Assembly (NCBI GenBank): GCA_022496185.1
Contig: WTXG01000028.1
Coordinates: forward strand, 62,001-126,000
Reading direction: 5' to 3'
Source: Multifurca ochricompacta
Taxonomy: Eukaryota > Basidiomycota > Agaricomycetes > Russulales > Russulaceae
DNA length: 64,000 nt
Below, in pieces: positions 22,446-33,700 of this stretch. Position 1 is the stretch's first letter. Every line of letters begins with the position of its first letter. The notes under the pieces are model-generated. The model made no database searches and was not told the DNA's origin. It worked only from the letters and a program-made list of their open reading frames with translations. The translations under genes and the position numbers were made by a program.

Positions 22446-22685
22446 AATGTGGGAAAAATATAGGGTATGTGGCGGTCGGCTATATGTACTCATTGAGACT
22501 GATTGAAGAAAATGATCAGGTGAAGGACATTGAAATGTTTGAGGAGGACGAAACACCTGAAGGTCATGAAGTAGTCGGGGAAGCTGGAAACTCCGATGAA
22601 GTGAAGGTACGGAATGGATTTTGTAATAATTTAATTGATATTGGTCATCTGCTGATCACTTCCACTTTAGATGGACGAAGATTGA
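22446..22685 (+). pseudogene. displaced 3' exons of CRN-3
   Basis: If the LTR and one GAAGA copy are ignored, the CRN-3 frame re-enters at 22,446. Two GT..AG introns fit (22,465-22,519 with a CTGAT branch site, and 22,607-22,670). The exon between them encodes an acidic stretch (DIEMFEEDETPEGHEVV), and a TGA follows at 22,683-22,685. An AATAAA lies at about 22,791. The open frame and splice fit argue that this is the original C-terminus, now cut off by the insertion. Confidence 0.6.
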
Positions 22686-22800
22686 GCTGACCTGGGGCAC
22701 TGGTCAGATAGTGGGCATTCAGGTCTTGTGATTGTTGTGTGGTGTAGGTTAGCAGTGATGTCTTTTGTAGCCAATAGAAGCAATAAAAAATGAATACGTG

Positions 22801-23381
22801 TGTTACGAACCCCGTCTCTTCCTCTTTTCTTCTTCCTGCCCAGCGACGAACCCTCCCAGCCACCTACACTTCACTATATGATCACATCTCCATCGTGGGA
22901 CCCGTCACATGCCCTCCGTCCATCCCCGTGACTCACTTGTTTGTTCCTATTTATGTACCCTTATCGCTGCTTATTGCTTATCGCCTTATCATACGACCGG
23001 ACACTTACTTAATTCCCTATCAGTAGAAGCCAGGCTTTACGCCCTCCGCTTTCAGATATTCGGGCCCACTTGACTCCATGATTCCTTATCAACAGACGCC
23101 CGCCTCCTTACGTATATAAGCCCACTGTAGCCTACCCTGTAAAGCTCAGACTCGACTTATTGAATACATCGGTGCCTGTCTTCTGGACATCCCCCTTTGA
23201 TCGATTGACTCCTTTGTCTCAGTGCTTTTGGCACTTTCTGTTCAACATTGTCATAAGGAACAGCCCTTTTGACTTTGACTCATCTCACCCGAACTCCAAG
23301 AGACCTTATTGGCCTCTTACCTGACTCCGTAAATCAAGCTGTCACGCAAGTCGCGTGGAACATCCTGCACTGGACGTAACA
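22801..23381 (+). repeat. G1 5' LTR
   Basis: It runs from TGTTACGAACCCCGTC to TGGACGTAACA. A TATATAAGCCC box lies about 280 bp before the end, followed by the TCGACTTATTGAATACATCG leader. The same LTR family recurs at 29,680, 54,045-54,607 (-), 55,548 and 61,235. Confidence 0.9.
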
Positions 23382-23400
23382 TCAAGTCAAGTCTCTCATC

Positions 23401-24912
23401 GTGGCTTCCAGCCGCAGTCAGACCCTCTTTAAAGAAGAACCGATCGAACGCAGGGAGGAGCCTGACCTTTCACAACAAGTACTTGGCTCTGCCACCTGGA
23501 AGGACTTTGAGTCTGAGTTTGGATACTACGTCTATCACGACGGAAGATACCAACCGGTAGAATATGATAACGAGAAAAGAGTTTGGTATCGTATCCGATA
23601 CTCGGATAGCCGACACTCTTGGGTCACACAGGACCTGCCCCACCTGAATTTGGATTAGGACCGTGGAGGGAAAATCCCCCGGCCATTGTCACAGACTCTG
23701 AGCCAGAAGAGTACGTAGAAGAACATAGTGAAGAAGCACTGGTATTAGCGTCAACTACATCCCCAGTTGCACCCGCAGTTGTCATTCAGAGCCCCTGCTT
23801 TGACAACTCCCCAGATCTCCATACAATCCTCCGACACCGTCACCCCGTTTTATCAGAACATGTCCACCATCGCTGCCCAGCTTCCTGACCCGGCTCCTCC
23901 TCCACCTCCCCCACCACCTGCCATGCTACCACCTAACATTCCCCCACCCTCAGGGCAACTGTCAGGTGTACTACCACAGACATTCACAGGAGACCGATCG
24001 CAAAGCAAGAAGTTCATGTTGGAGTTCACAACCTTCAAGAACTTCAACCATGACGTTCCCCAAATTATCAACCCCTTCCAGTGTGCCAACCTCTTCCTGT
24101 CACTGATCAGAGGGGAAGCCGTAGACGACTGGACAATGGAACAGCTGGAGTGGCTGAATGAACAGATTGAGAGTGGTCGTCGTACCACTAGTGAAGGCCT
24201 CTGGGAAACCATCGCCCAGAAGTTCAAAGATGCATTTACAGATGGGCAGGCCAAGCAGAAGGCTGCTCGAGAATTAAAAACCCTAAAAATGGAGAGGGGG
24301 GAACTGGATGCCTATGTGGCAAAGTTCCGAAACTTGGCCAACAGGGCCGGTTATGACACGGACGAGGAGGCCACACTGGACCTCTTCTCCCAGGGGTTAC
24401 CCAACCCGTTGGTAAAGAATATCATCCAGTTCCATCACCCTGATGACTGGGATACCTGGGTCGATGCTGCTCGACGACAGCAGCAGGATTATCTTGACTT
24501 CCAAACCGCTTTGGGGTCGACACAAAGAAGGGAAGGACCCGTGACCAGTGGAAAGCCGCCTTGGGGTCAAACCCACACACACCTCTCAACGCGACCCAAA
24601 CGCTATGGATACCTCGGCCGATAGAACCCGAGCTAGAGCTACGCTCACTGAAGATGAGCGACAGATGTTGATGAAAGAGGGCAGGTGCTTTCGATGCAAG
24701 GCACAAGGACATATGTCAGGGAATGCCCAAAGAAGGGGTCGCGAGCGGCCGAAGCTACAACTACCCCCGTACGTAACAACCCGCCGACCGTTGAAAAGAA
24801 AACACCGACAAAAGAAGACAAGGCGCAGGAAATATGGGCCAATATGATGAAGGAAAGCGAGGAAGTGCAAGCCATTCTAGTAGAAAAGGCATTCGCCAAA
24901 AAGGATTTTTGA
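23401..24912 (+). pseudogene. G1 gag (capsid and zinc knuckle), frameshifted
   Basis: Gag begins near 23,401 (in-frame GTG codon, SSRSQTLFKEEP), shifts frame near 23,625 and 23,770, and carries the capsid from 23,970 (TFTGDRSQSKKFMLEF, DDWTMEQLEWLNE, LDLFSQGLPNPLV). It shifts again near 24,510. The zinc knuckle CFRCKAQGHMS at about 24,690 has lost its last Cys context through a further shift. The end KKDF-stop at 24,910-24,912 coincides with the start of the pol frame. Confidence 0.85.
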
Positions 24913-27900
24913 TTGGCTCAACCCCATCGCCTGGGCACGAGCATTACATGTAACCTCTGTGTATACTAGTCGCTTCAAGTCTTTGAAAATACCAGTACAT
25001 TTCGAGACTACACAGAGGACAGCCGATTGTGACATCCTGGTTGACTCAGGAGCCACGGACAACTTTATCAGTCCACGAATGGCAAGGACCATGGGACTAG
25101 GGATGCTGGCACTTCCCCAGGAAAAGAATATCTGGAACATTGACGGGACTGCCAATCGAGCAGGAAAGATCACACATTACACCGATCTTAATGTCCAAGT
25201 AGGGGAAAGGACAAAAGTCATCCGCTTCCTAGTCACCAATCTAGGCGAGGAAGATTTGGTTTTGGGATATCCCTGGCTCGCTGCCTTTGAACCAAGGATC
25301 AATTGGAGTGATGCAACTATGGATAAAGACTTCTATCCTGTTCTCATCACGTCGATAGGATATGACTATGCCGTTCGACATTCAGCAGCGTGTAGGATAG
25401 AGGAAAAGAATGAAGACCCAGGTTACTGCTTCGCTACCAAGGCATCAGAGCTCGCGCAGAAGGCAGTGGAGGGGCGTACAGAAAAGACTTTTGAAGAGGT
25501 AGTGCCACGAGAATATCATCGACATTGGAAGGTCTTCTCTGAAGAGGAATCTCAACGTTTCCCGCCTGTACGACCATGGGATCACGCCATTGACTTCATA
25601 CCTGACACCCCATTGGCAATTGACTGTAAAATCTATCCATTGTCACAGGCGGAACAGACAGCGCTCACAGCATTCCTCGAGGAACATCTTGCAAAGGGGT
25701 ACATTCGGCCATCGAAATCACCATACCGTCGCCATTCTTCTTCATCAAAAAGAAAGATGGCAAACTTCGACCAGTTCAGGACTACCGACGATAAACACCT
25801 ATACTGTAAAGAACGCCTACCCTTTGCCGCTCATCTCGGAACTCATTGACACTATGAGGGATAAATCCCTGTTCTCTAAAATGGATGTCCGCTGGGGTTA
25901 CAACAACATTCGGATTAAGGAAGGAGACCAGTGTAAAGCAGGTTCAAAACCAATCAAGGACTCTTTGAACCGAATGTTATGTTCTTTGGCCTCACCAACT
26001 CGCCCGCTACTTTCCAATCAATGATGAACCACATTTTCCGTGACCTCATTCTCACGGGCGAAGTAGTGGTTTATATGGATGATATACTGGTCCCACAACA
26101 AACAACCTGACCCACCACCGAGAACGAGTACATCAAGTGTTGGACATCCTGCATGAACAGACCTGTACCTTAAACCTGCCAAATGCTCATTCGAACAGCC
26201 AAGTATAGAATATCTCAGAGTCATCTTGGAGGGAGGACAGGTCCGAATGGACCCAGTAAAGGTACAAGGAATCCAGGAATGGCCAGTGCCCACATGTGTT
26301 AAGGACGTGCGGTCCTTCATCGGGTTCTGCAACTTTTATCAACGTTTCGTCCGGGGATTCTCAGGGATCGCCCAACCGCTCAATGGACTGCTAAAGAAAG
26401 AAGTCCCCTGGCATTGGACCGAAGAACAACAAAAGGCTTTTGAACGGATTCGCGACATCATCGCCGCAGAACCGGTCCTTCTACAACCGGATCTGCAGAA
26501 ACCTTTTGAACTCAAAGTTGATGCATCTCACTTTGCGAATGGTGCCATGCTGAATCAGTGGGACGCGGCGGGACTCCTTCACCTGGTCGCCTTTTATTTG
26601 GAAACGTTTTCGCCTGCGGAACGGAATTATGACATTTGGGACAGAGAATTATTGGCCATAGTAAAAGCATTGCGACACTGGCGACCGTACCTAGCAGGAA
26701 CCCCTCACAAAACCATCATTCATACCGATCATTCCAACCTGCTTTATTGGAAGGAACCCCATAAGATCAGCTGACACATCGCCCGTGAAGTTCTAGAGTT
26801 GGAAGAGTACAACTTCGTCCTGAAGCATATTGCAGGAAGCCGCAATGCACGAGCAGATGCCCTGTCGCGACGACCTGATCTGAATAATGGTGCAGAAGAC
26901 AACAGTAATGTTACAGTGCTCCCAGAAGAAGTGTTCGCAAGGACGGCCATCATCAGCCTTCACGACATGGATCTATGGGCCCAGGTGTCGCAAAATATGA
27001 ATCAACGACTATGCGAAACATGGGCAGAAGCACATAACCTAAAGAAAATTGACGGCCTATGGTGGAAGGATGGGGATTGACTCGTTGTCACCGGTGGCGA
27101 CAACATTAAGAGGGGGGTGATCCATTTTCACCATGACCTTCCCTCTGCAGGACACCCTGGCATTGCTAATACCTACACTCTTGCCAAACGAGACTACTGG
27201 TGGCCGAACATGAAAAAGGATGTAGAGGAATACGTGAAGGGATGCGCAGATTGCCAGGCCAACAAAGTGAACACGCACCCACATCCACCGGCCCCATTCC
27301 CAATTACACCAACGACCTCACAACCATTCCAGACCATCACCATGGACTTTATAGTCAAACTCCCCACGTCCAGAGGTTTCGACTCAATCCTAACCATCAC
27401 CGACCACGACTGTTCAAAGGCGGCGCTGTTCATACCCTGCAACGAATCCATCACGGCAGAGGGAGTGGCCAAACTCTACCTGGATCACGTCTATAGACAC
27501 TACGGCCTCCCCGAGAAGATCATCTCAGACCGCGACCCACGTTTCACGTCCACATTTGCCAGGGCACTTTGCAAAACACTGAACGTTACCCAAAACATTT
27601 CAACGGCCTATCACCCACAAACAGATGGACAATCAGAACGAACGAACCAGTGGCTTGAACAATATCTTTGGTTCTGGTGCAATGGACGACAGGACGATTG
27701 GGCTGACTGGCTTGCAACAGCAGAATTCGCACACAACTCTTGGCCCAATGGTACCACAAAAAACTCCCCATTCTCACTTATCATGGGATGGACGCCCCGA
27801 GCCACGTGGACTGGAAAGCCGACAAATGTCCCTTCAGCCACGCAGCGTATCAGCCAATGGGAAGAGATCCGGAAATCGCCAATGAGAATCTGTTGAAGGC

Positions 27901-28330
27901 GCAAAGGACCCTGGCGGAAAGACCTTCAAGGTTCACACCTTATCAGACCAATGACCTGGTGTGGTTGGAAGGGAAGAACATTCACACGTCACATCCCACG
28001 GCCAAATTAGCGCCCCGACGTCACAGACCCTTCAAGATAACGAGGAAGCTGTCAGACATGTCATATGAACTCGGGCTTCCTCCCTCATGGGCATCCACCC
28101 AGTCTTCCACGCCAAGCTGTTAACACCTTACAAGGAAACACCCCTGCATGGGGAGAACTTCCCAAGACCCCCACCTGACCTTATCGACGGAGAAGAGGAG
28201 TGGGAAGTAGAACCATTCTGGACTCGAAGCGACAAGGCCGAGGGCGCAAGTTATACTACCTAATCAAGTGGAAGGGATTCCCAGCTTCTGACAACTCATG
28301 GGAACCAGCGGAGATATCTCTGCCCCGGCC
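24913..28330 (+). pseudogene. G1 pol (PR-RT-RNaseH-IN-chromodomain), decayed
   Basis: The aspartic protease motif DILVDSGATDNF is near 25,035. RT has [10 protein letters not shown] near 25,880 and VVYMDDILV near 26,070. RNase H has FELKVDASHF and NYDIWDRELLAIVKAL (26,510-26,680). Integrase has an HHCC finger (CADCQANKVN, 27,245) and the DDE core (TMDFIVKLP; ISDRDPRF; QSERTNQWLEQY, 27,340-27,665). A chromodomain ([19 protein letters not shown]) sits at about 28,240-28,310 and defines a chromovirus that would target chromatin. Frameshifts lie near 25,730, 25,935 and 26,090, with TGA stops at 26,772 and 27,078. Confidence 0.88.
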
Positions 28331-28456
28331 CTTATCGCGGAGTTCCACACCCGACACCCAGAAGCGCCCAAAAACAGTTAAAAGCACAGTCCCAGACTCT
28401 CTTAGATTCCCCAGTATATGCTACCCCAGCGAATTACTACCACCAAACAATCCATC

Positions 28457-29648
28457 ATGTCTTTCATCGCCGCCTCCGCTGCCATCGACGCTTTCGCCTC
28501 TCCTATGACTGTCATCGAAAACTTCCCGTCTACTCACCCGTCCACTCGTCCCTCCTCCCCCATTGATTACAAAGCTGCGGAGACCCGCGTCAAGAATCAG
28601 TCTCCAAACCCGAACGACGATTTCACCCACTGTGAAGAGCCCCACCCCAATGACTTGCTCAACGGGGAAATCGACGATGAAGCCCCGAGTTCCCCTTCAT
28701 CCCCAACAATCCCAACTCGTCAATGTACTACCCATTAGAGATCGCGATGGCCGACGGCACTACGGCCATTGCGAAGTATATTTACTACACTAATGGAGGA
28801 ATGGATGTGGCAGGGTGCATGAAGAAAGGTGGACCCGTGTACAGGGCTCCTGTCTACCTGGAGGAAAGGTACACCGGCCAGCTTCATCACACGCTAACCG
28901 ATGAACAGCTGGGCCACCTTTCCGCAGAGGATTGCCGCGCCTTCGCCATTGACGAGGTAGTGAACGATATGAGACTACCACGCCTGAAGGCAGAGGTCAT
29001 GAGGCTGAGGAAGAGTATTACCTTGAGGAGGACGCTGAACCAACAGTACAAGGAGCATGCAAAGATGATGGCAAGGCTGACGAATGGGATGTTCCAGCTG
29101 GAATCAGAGATTGTGGAGATTAGGAAAAGGTTGGAAGTGGGGGATGCATATCAAACAATTGCTGAAAGGTACGCCGACACCTATGCACGACCTCTCCCCC
29201 CTCGAACCCTGGGTGCTGCCCCGACATTGCTGCTGAGCCGACTTGAGATGCCGCGGTTACATGAAAACCCCGTGGAGAAACCTGCTGGCGTTGCGACAGC
29301 AAGTACCACATCAGCTGGAACTGCCCCCTCAACCGAAAATGGTGTCGACACTGCCGCAGCAACCTCCACTGGAGCCAACATTGCATCTTCCGACGCGTAG
29401 GGGTGGCCCCAACGATCAACAACCCCTCAGGCTGGTGCGGCAAGTGCCTTCGTCACAACGCTGGGCATCGAGAAATCGATTGCCCCGTCTACGATTTATG
29501 CCGCGCATGTGGTCAACGCGGCCTGTATGGCTTCCTTCGCACCCATGCATGTCCACAGGAGTTGGAGTCGTACAAGGAAGACGATCGTAATGTAGCCGAT
29601 GACTATCTGGAGCTGGTGCAGGATGATGACGGTACGAGTCGTTTCTAG
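28457..29648 (+). pseudogene. G1 third ORF (coiled-coil, Cys-rich), frameshifted
   Basis: After pol and before the polypurine tract lies a further ORF whose intact 399-codon version occurs in G3. Here it starts at ATG 28,457 (MSFIAASAAIDAF), shifts near 28,720, covers MADGTTAIAKY and a coiled coil (RLKAEVMRLRKS; KEHAKMMARLTNG), and shifts again near 29,250-29,400. It ends with GWCGKCLRHNAGHREIDCP, DLCRACG and DDDGTSRF before a stop at 29,648. There is no transmembrane helix or signal peptide, so it is not an envelope protein. The Cys/His spacing looks zinc-binding. Its function is unknown. Confidence 0.75.
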
Positions 29649-29679
29649 CTGGGACTGCTAGAACCAGAAGAGGGGGTGA

Positions 29680-30260
29680 TGTTACGAACCCCGTCTCTTC
29701 CTCTTTTCTTCTTCCTGCCCAGCAACGAACCCTCCCAGCCACCTACACTTCACTATATGATCACGTCTCCATCGTGGGACCCGTCACATGCCCTCCATCC
29801 ATCCCCGTGACTCACTTGTTTGTTCCTATTTACATACCCTTATCGCTGCTTATCGCTTATCACCTTATCATACGACCGGACACTTACTTAATTCCCTATC
29901 AGTAGAAGCCAGGCTTTACACCCTCCGCTTTCAGATATTCGGGCCCACTTGACTCCATGATTCCTTATCAACAGACGCCCGCCTCCTTACGTATATAAGC
30001 CCACTGTAGCCTACCCTGTAAAGCTCAGACTCGACTTATTGAATACATCGGTGCCTGTCTTCTGGACATCCCCCTTTGATCGATTGACTCCTTTGTCTCA
30101 GTGCTTTTGGCACTTTCTGTTCAACATTGTCATAAGGAACAGCCCTTTTGACTTTGACTCATCTCACCTGAACTCCAAGAGACCTTATTGGCCTCTTACC
30201 TGACTCCATAAATCGAGCTGTCACGCAAGTCGCGTGGAACGTCCTGCACCGGACGTAACA
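29680..30260 (+). repeat. G1 3' LTR
   Basis: 581 bp, preceded by a polypurine tract (29,666-29,679) and ending CGGACGTAACA. It differs from the 5' LTR at only scattered positions, so G1 is not ancient despite its coding decay. Confidence 0.9.
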
Positions 30261-30277
30261 CCCGCCCTGATGCGCGG

Positions 30278-30754
30278 ATGACCACCATGAAGAAACCGGT
30301 GCGGCCTCCTGTTCAGGAGGCCCCTAGTACGTCTTCCATCTCTGACTTTACTGAGTCACAGGCCACGGCTGCTGGCACACCTTCCACAGTGTTGGCCCCA
30401 GAACCTACCCCCCGCCAACACACCGAGGCTTTGATCTCGTCAGCGGACGCCGCACACCGCACCCGTGGGGGCATGGCTGCTATCCTCTTTGATGGGGAGC
30501 ACCTGACCACGCGTGGTATGCAACACCTTCGTTTCCTGCTCGATTCCTTGCGCCGCTGCGAGGCGGCCATCGAGCTGTTCTTCCTTGACCGCCTTATTGG
30601 CGGCAACGGCTCTGGCGCCTCCGTCTCCAGACGGATGGCTGAAGACGCTCCCGACCTCGTCAACCTCGTTGCCAAGGTGACAGACCTCCGGGGACTGATC
30701 CCGGCGGGCCCGTCCCCTGCACCCTCCCTCGACCCCTTCGCCTTCCATGTCTGA
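30278..30754 (+). CDS. LINE ORF1
   Basis: A 158-codon Pro/Ser/Thr-rich N-terminus is followed by a helical segment (LRFLLDSLRRCEAAIELFFL, VNLVAKVTDLRGL). There is no zinc knuckle. Its stop overlaps the start of ORF2 (ATGTCTGA at 30,747-30,754), suggesting translation of ORF2 by termination and reinitiation. By position it is the RNA-binding/assembly ORF of the LINE. An upstream in-frame extension is blocked by the adjoining LTR. Confidence 0.65.
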   Translation: MTTMKKPVRPPVQEAPSTSSISDFTESQATAAGTPSTVLAPEPTPRQHTEALISSADAAHRTRGGMAAILFDGEHLTTRGMQHLRFLLDSLRRCEAAIELFFLDRLIGGNGSGASVSRRMAEDAPDLVNLVAKVTDLRGLIPAGPSPAPSLDPFAFHV

Positions 30755-33700
30755 GTGCTCCATCCTGAGCCTCAACATACAACACAGTAACGTGAACCTG
30801 CACGCTGTGTTGAATACTAACAAACAGGATCACATTCTTTTGGTACACGAGCCCTGGTTTGGCCGAATCGGCGTCTCGCGTTCCGACACCCTTCCCAACG
30901 GTCAGGACACCCTCGGTGCACCAGCCCACCCAGGCTGGACTTTCTTTTACCCTTTGCTGCCGGCTCAGACCCGCGCGAAGACATTAATCTATGTGAGATG
31001 CTTTCTTCCGTCTCACTCTGACACTCTTTTCCCTGCCCAGTTTGAGACTCGGCACGACATCTGCACCCACCTGTGCATCCTTGTAGGAGACCTGCGGATC
31101 CAGGATCAGATCCTCCACATCATCTCCTTCTACAACAACATTCGTGACCCATCTGCCCTTCGCGCGCTCCTTGCGCTGAACCTGGATGACACACCGACCG
31201 TTCTTGCCGGAGACTTCAATCTCCACCACCCAGACTGGGCCCTGCCTGGCTCTTCTACTCCCACCTCCTCTCATGCCTCTGCCTTCCTGGACTGGGCTGC
31301 TGATCAGGGACTCGACTTGGTTTCCACACTGGGCATTGTGACCCGCCGCGCGTCCAATCACGAGGGTAATGTACTTGACCTTGTCTGGGCTTCCCAGACA
31401 CTTCACTTAGGCGGTTCCCTTTCGCCTGTCACAATCGACTGGTCAGCTGGTCTTGGATCGGACCATGCTGGACTCCGGTTCTCTTGGCAGCATTCCCTTT
31501 TCTCGCTTGGCCCGGCTCCCGCCATCAAGTCTTATGTCACCAAAGTCTCTGATGACACCCTCATAGCTTGGTGTGACCACCTCGAGCTGTCTCTCCCTGC
31601 CATTCCCGCTCTGGACTCGGCCATGGCCGTGGATCTCTTCGCTGACCAGTTGTTGGATGTCATCCTCACTGTCTCCGATATCCATCTGGCTGTCACTTCT
31701 TTGCCTCATGCCAAACGTGCCAAGTGGTGGAACCCTGCGTGTTCTCAGGCTGTCACGGCCTTATGCCGCTCTCGACACGACCCTGCCGCCAAAGCTGATG
31801 CGGCACTCTCCCTATGTCATGAGATCCAGGCCGCCAAATTTGCCTGGACCAACAACGCCATTGCCACCCAAGACGTCTGGGATGTCGCTGCCTGGTGACA
31901 TGGATGCCGCATATCTATTGTCCCTGCTATCCGCTGCCCTGGAGGACCGCTCCTGTGGGACAGACCGGCCATCGAAGATGTCTTTGTCGCTCAATTCTTT
32001 GGTTCAGAATCCATGCCTGTCCCTTCTGAGTTCGACAACGACCCACCCCAGTTCCCCACCAGGGTCTGGACTCCGTTCACACCGGACGAGATTGCTGATC
32101 TCCTCCGTTGTACCTCCTCCAAGTCCACCCCTGGGCTCTCGAAGCTCAACTGGCGCATCCTCAAATGGGCCTGGCCCGTGATTGACGATCATATCACGGC
32201 GTTATTCAACAGCTCTGTCGCCCTTGGCCACGTTCCTCCTGCCTGGAAGCGCGCACTCACGGTTGTCCTCCCCAAGCTGTCCCGGCCTGACTACAGCCTG
32301 GCGAAAGCTCATCGCCCCATCTCTCTCCTTGAGACTATGGGGAAGCTCCTGGACAAGGCACTTGCCAAGCGCCTTATGTCTGACATTGACCGATACGGCA
32401 CCCTGCCGTCCACCCAGTTCGGTGCACGATCCAACTCATGCTGCCTGGACTCGGCTCTCTCCCTCGTCCATGACGTTACTTGGGTCCAGGCCTCCGGGAT
32501 GGTCTGTGGCATGGTCTTGTTTGACGTCTCGGGTTTCTTCGATCACGTCCACCCCTCCAGGTGCTCCGCGGTTCTTGCTCGGCTCAGCTACCCTCCTCAG
32601 ATTGTTGCTTGGGTCCATAGCTTTCTTACTGGATGCTCTGCCTGCCTGTCTTTCAATGGCCAGACAGGCCCTCCACACGCTATGACGATAGGCACCCCTC
32701 AGGGTTCCCTGATCTCCCCGGTCTTGGCCACACTATATGCTGCCCTGCTCCTCCACCTTGCATCCTCCTGGACTGGATGCCATCTGTCGATGTATGTCGA
32801 CAATGGCCTCCTCTTCGCCTGGGCGCCCACTTGGGACAAAGTCATCGCCTCCCTGCGACATCACTACTCCCTAGTCATGGACTGGCTCCTCTGCGCTGGC
32901 ATGTCTGCTGACCCAGTGAAGACAGAGGCCCTTTTCTTCTCCTGCACTCCATCTCCCTCCCCTGCCATGATGCGCCTGACTTTGAAGTCAAGGCGGGGGC
33001 CCAGGTGCGATACTTGGGTTTCTTTTTTACTCCTTCTTTGTCCTGGCGACCGCATGTAGATATCATGTGCCGCCGCACACGCGCATCCATACGCACCCTC
33101 CAACTGCTGGGCAACTCTGAGCAGGGACTCTCCACCAAGAACTGGAGACTTGTCCTCAACGCCGTCTGCCTCCCGGTCCTGACATATGGGTCCCAACTCT
33201 GGGTCCATACTCGCCAGGCCCTGGCTCTCCTCAAATGACTCCAACTCGTCTCGAACGCCGTGGTCCACAAAATCACCAGTTCATTCCACACGGCCCCACG
33301 CGGCCCCCTACACGAACTCGTTCGAGTCCTACCCATGAAGCATTTTGTTGAGAAGTTGGCGGATACAATGGCACTCAGGTATGCCTCCCTCCCTGCTCTC
33401 TCCCAGCCCATCCAGCGCCTCCGTGGTTCCCTGGATGAACACCTACTCCACCCATGTCATTGTCGCACCATGACCCCCACCCCTTCCCTCGCACCTCGCC
33501 ACCTTTCCCCCCTGCAAGCACTAGTGGCTCGGGTACCGCCTCTGGCGGGCTCACCGGACGTACTGGCCTTTGCACCGTGGGAGTTACCCTCCTGGGGCAC
33601 GTTCCTTCACTTTGTTGGGACATGCCCCCCCAAAGTACGTCTCAATGAAGTTGTTGCATTAGTTGCTCTGCCCCACGCTGATGTTTTCCTCTGCCATGCT

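Larger units (their letters stand above)
22801..30260 (+). mobile_element. Ty3/gypsy chromovirus G1, full-length but decayed
   Basis: Two 581-bp LTRs in direct orientation (22,801-23,381 and 29,680-30,260) enclose gag, protease, reverse transcriptase, RNase H, integrase, a chromodomain and an additional 3' ORF. A polypurine tract AGAAGAGGGGGTGA touches the 3' LTR. The flanking 5-mers (ACGTG and CCCGC) do not match, so the original target duplication is missing. Numerous frameshifts and stops make it non-autonomous. I could not recognise a primer-binding site with confidence. Confidence 0.9.

Noticed and set aside
28457..29648. Envelope gene of an endogenous retrovirus-like element
   Set aside because: Position fits, but there is no signal peptide, transmembrane helix or furin-like site; the Cys/His pattern is zinc-knuckle-like.
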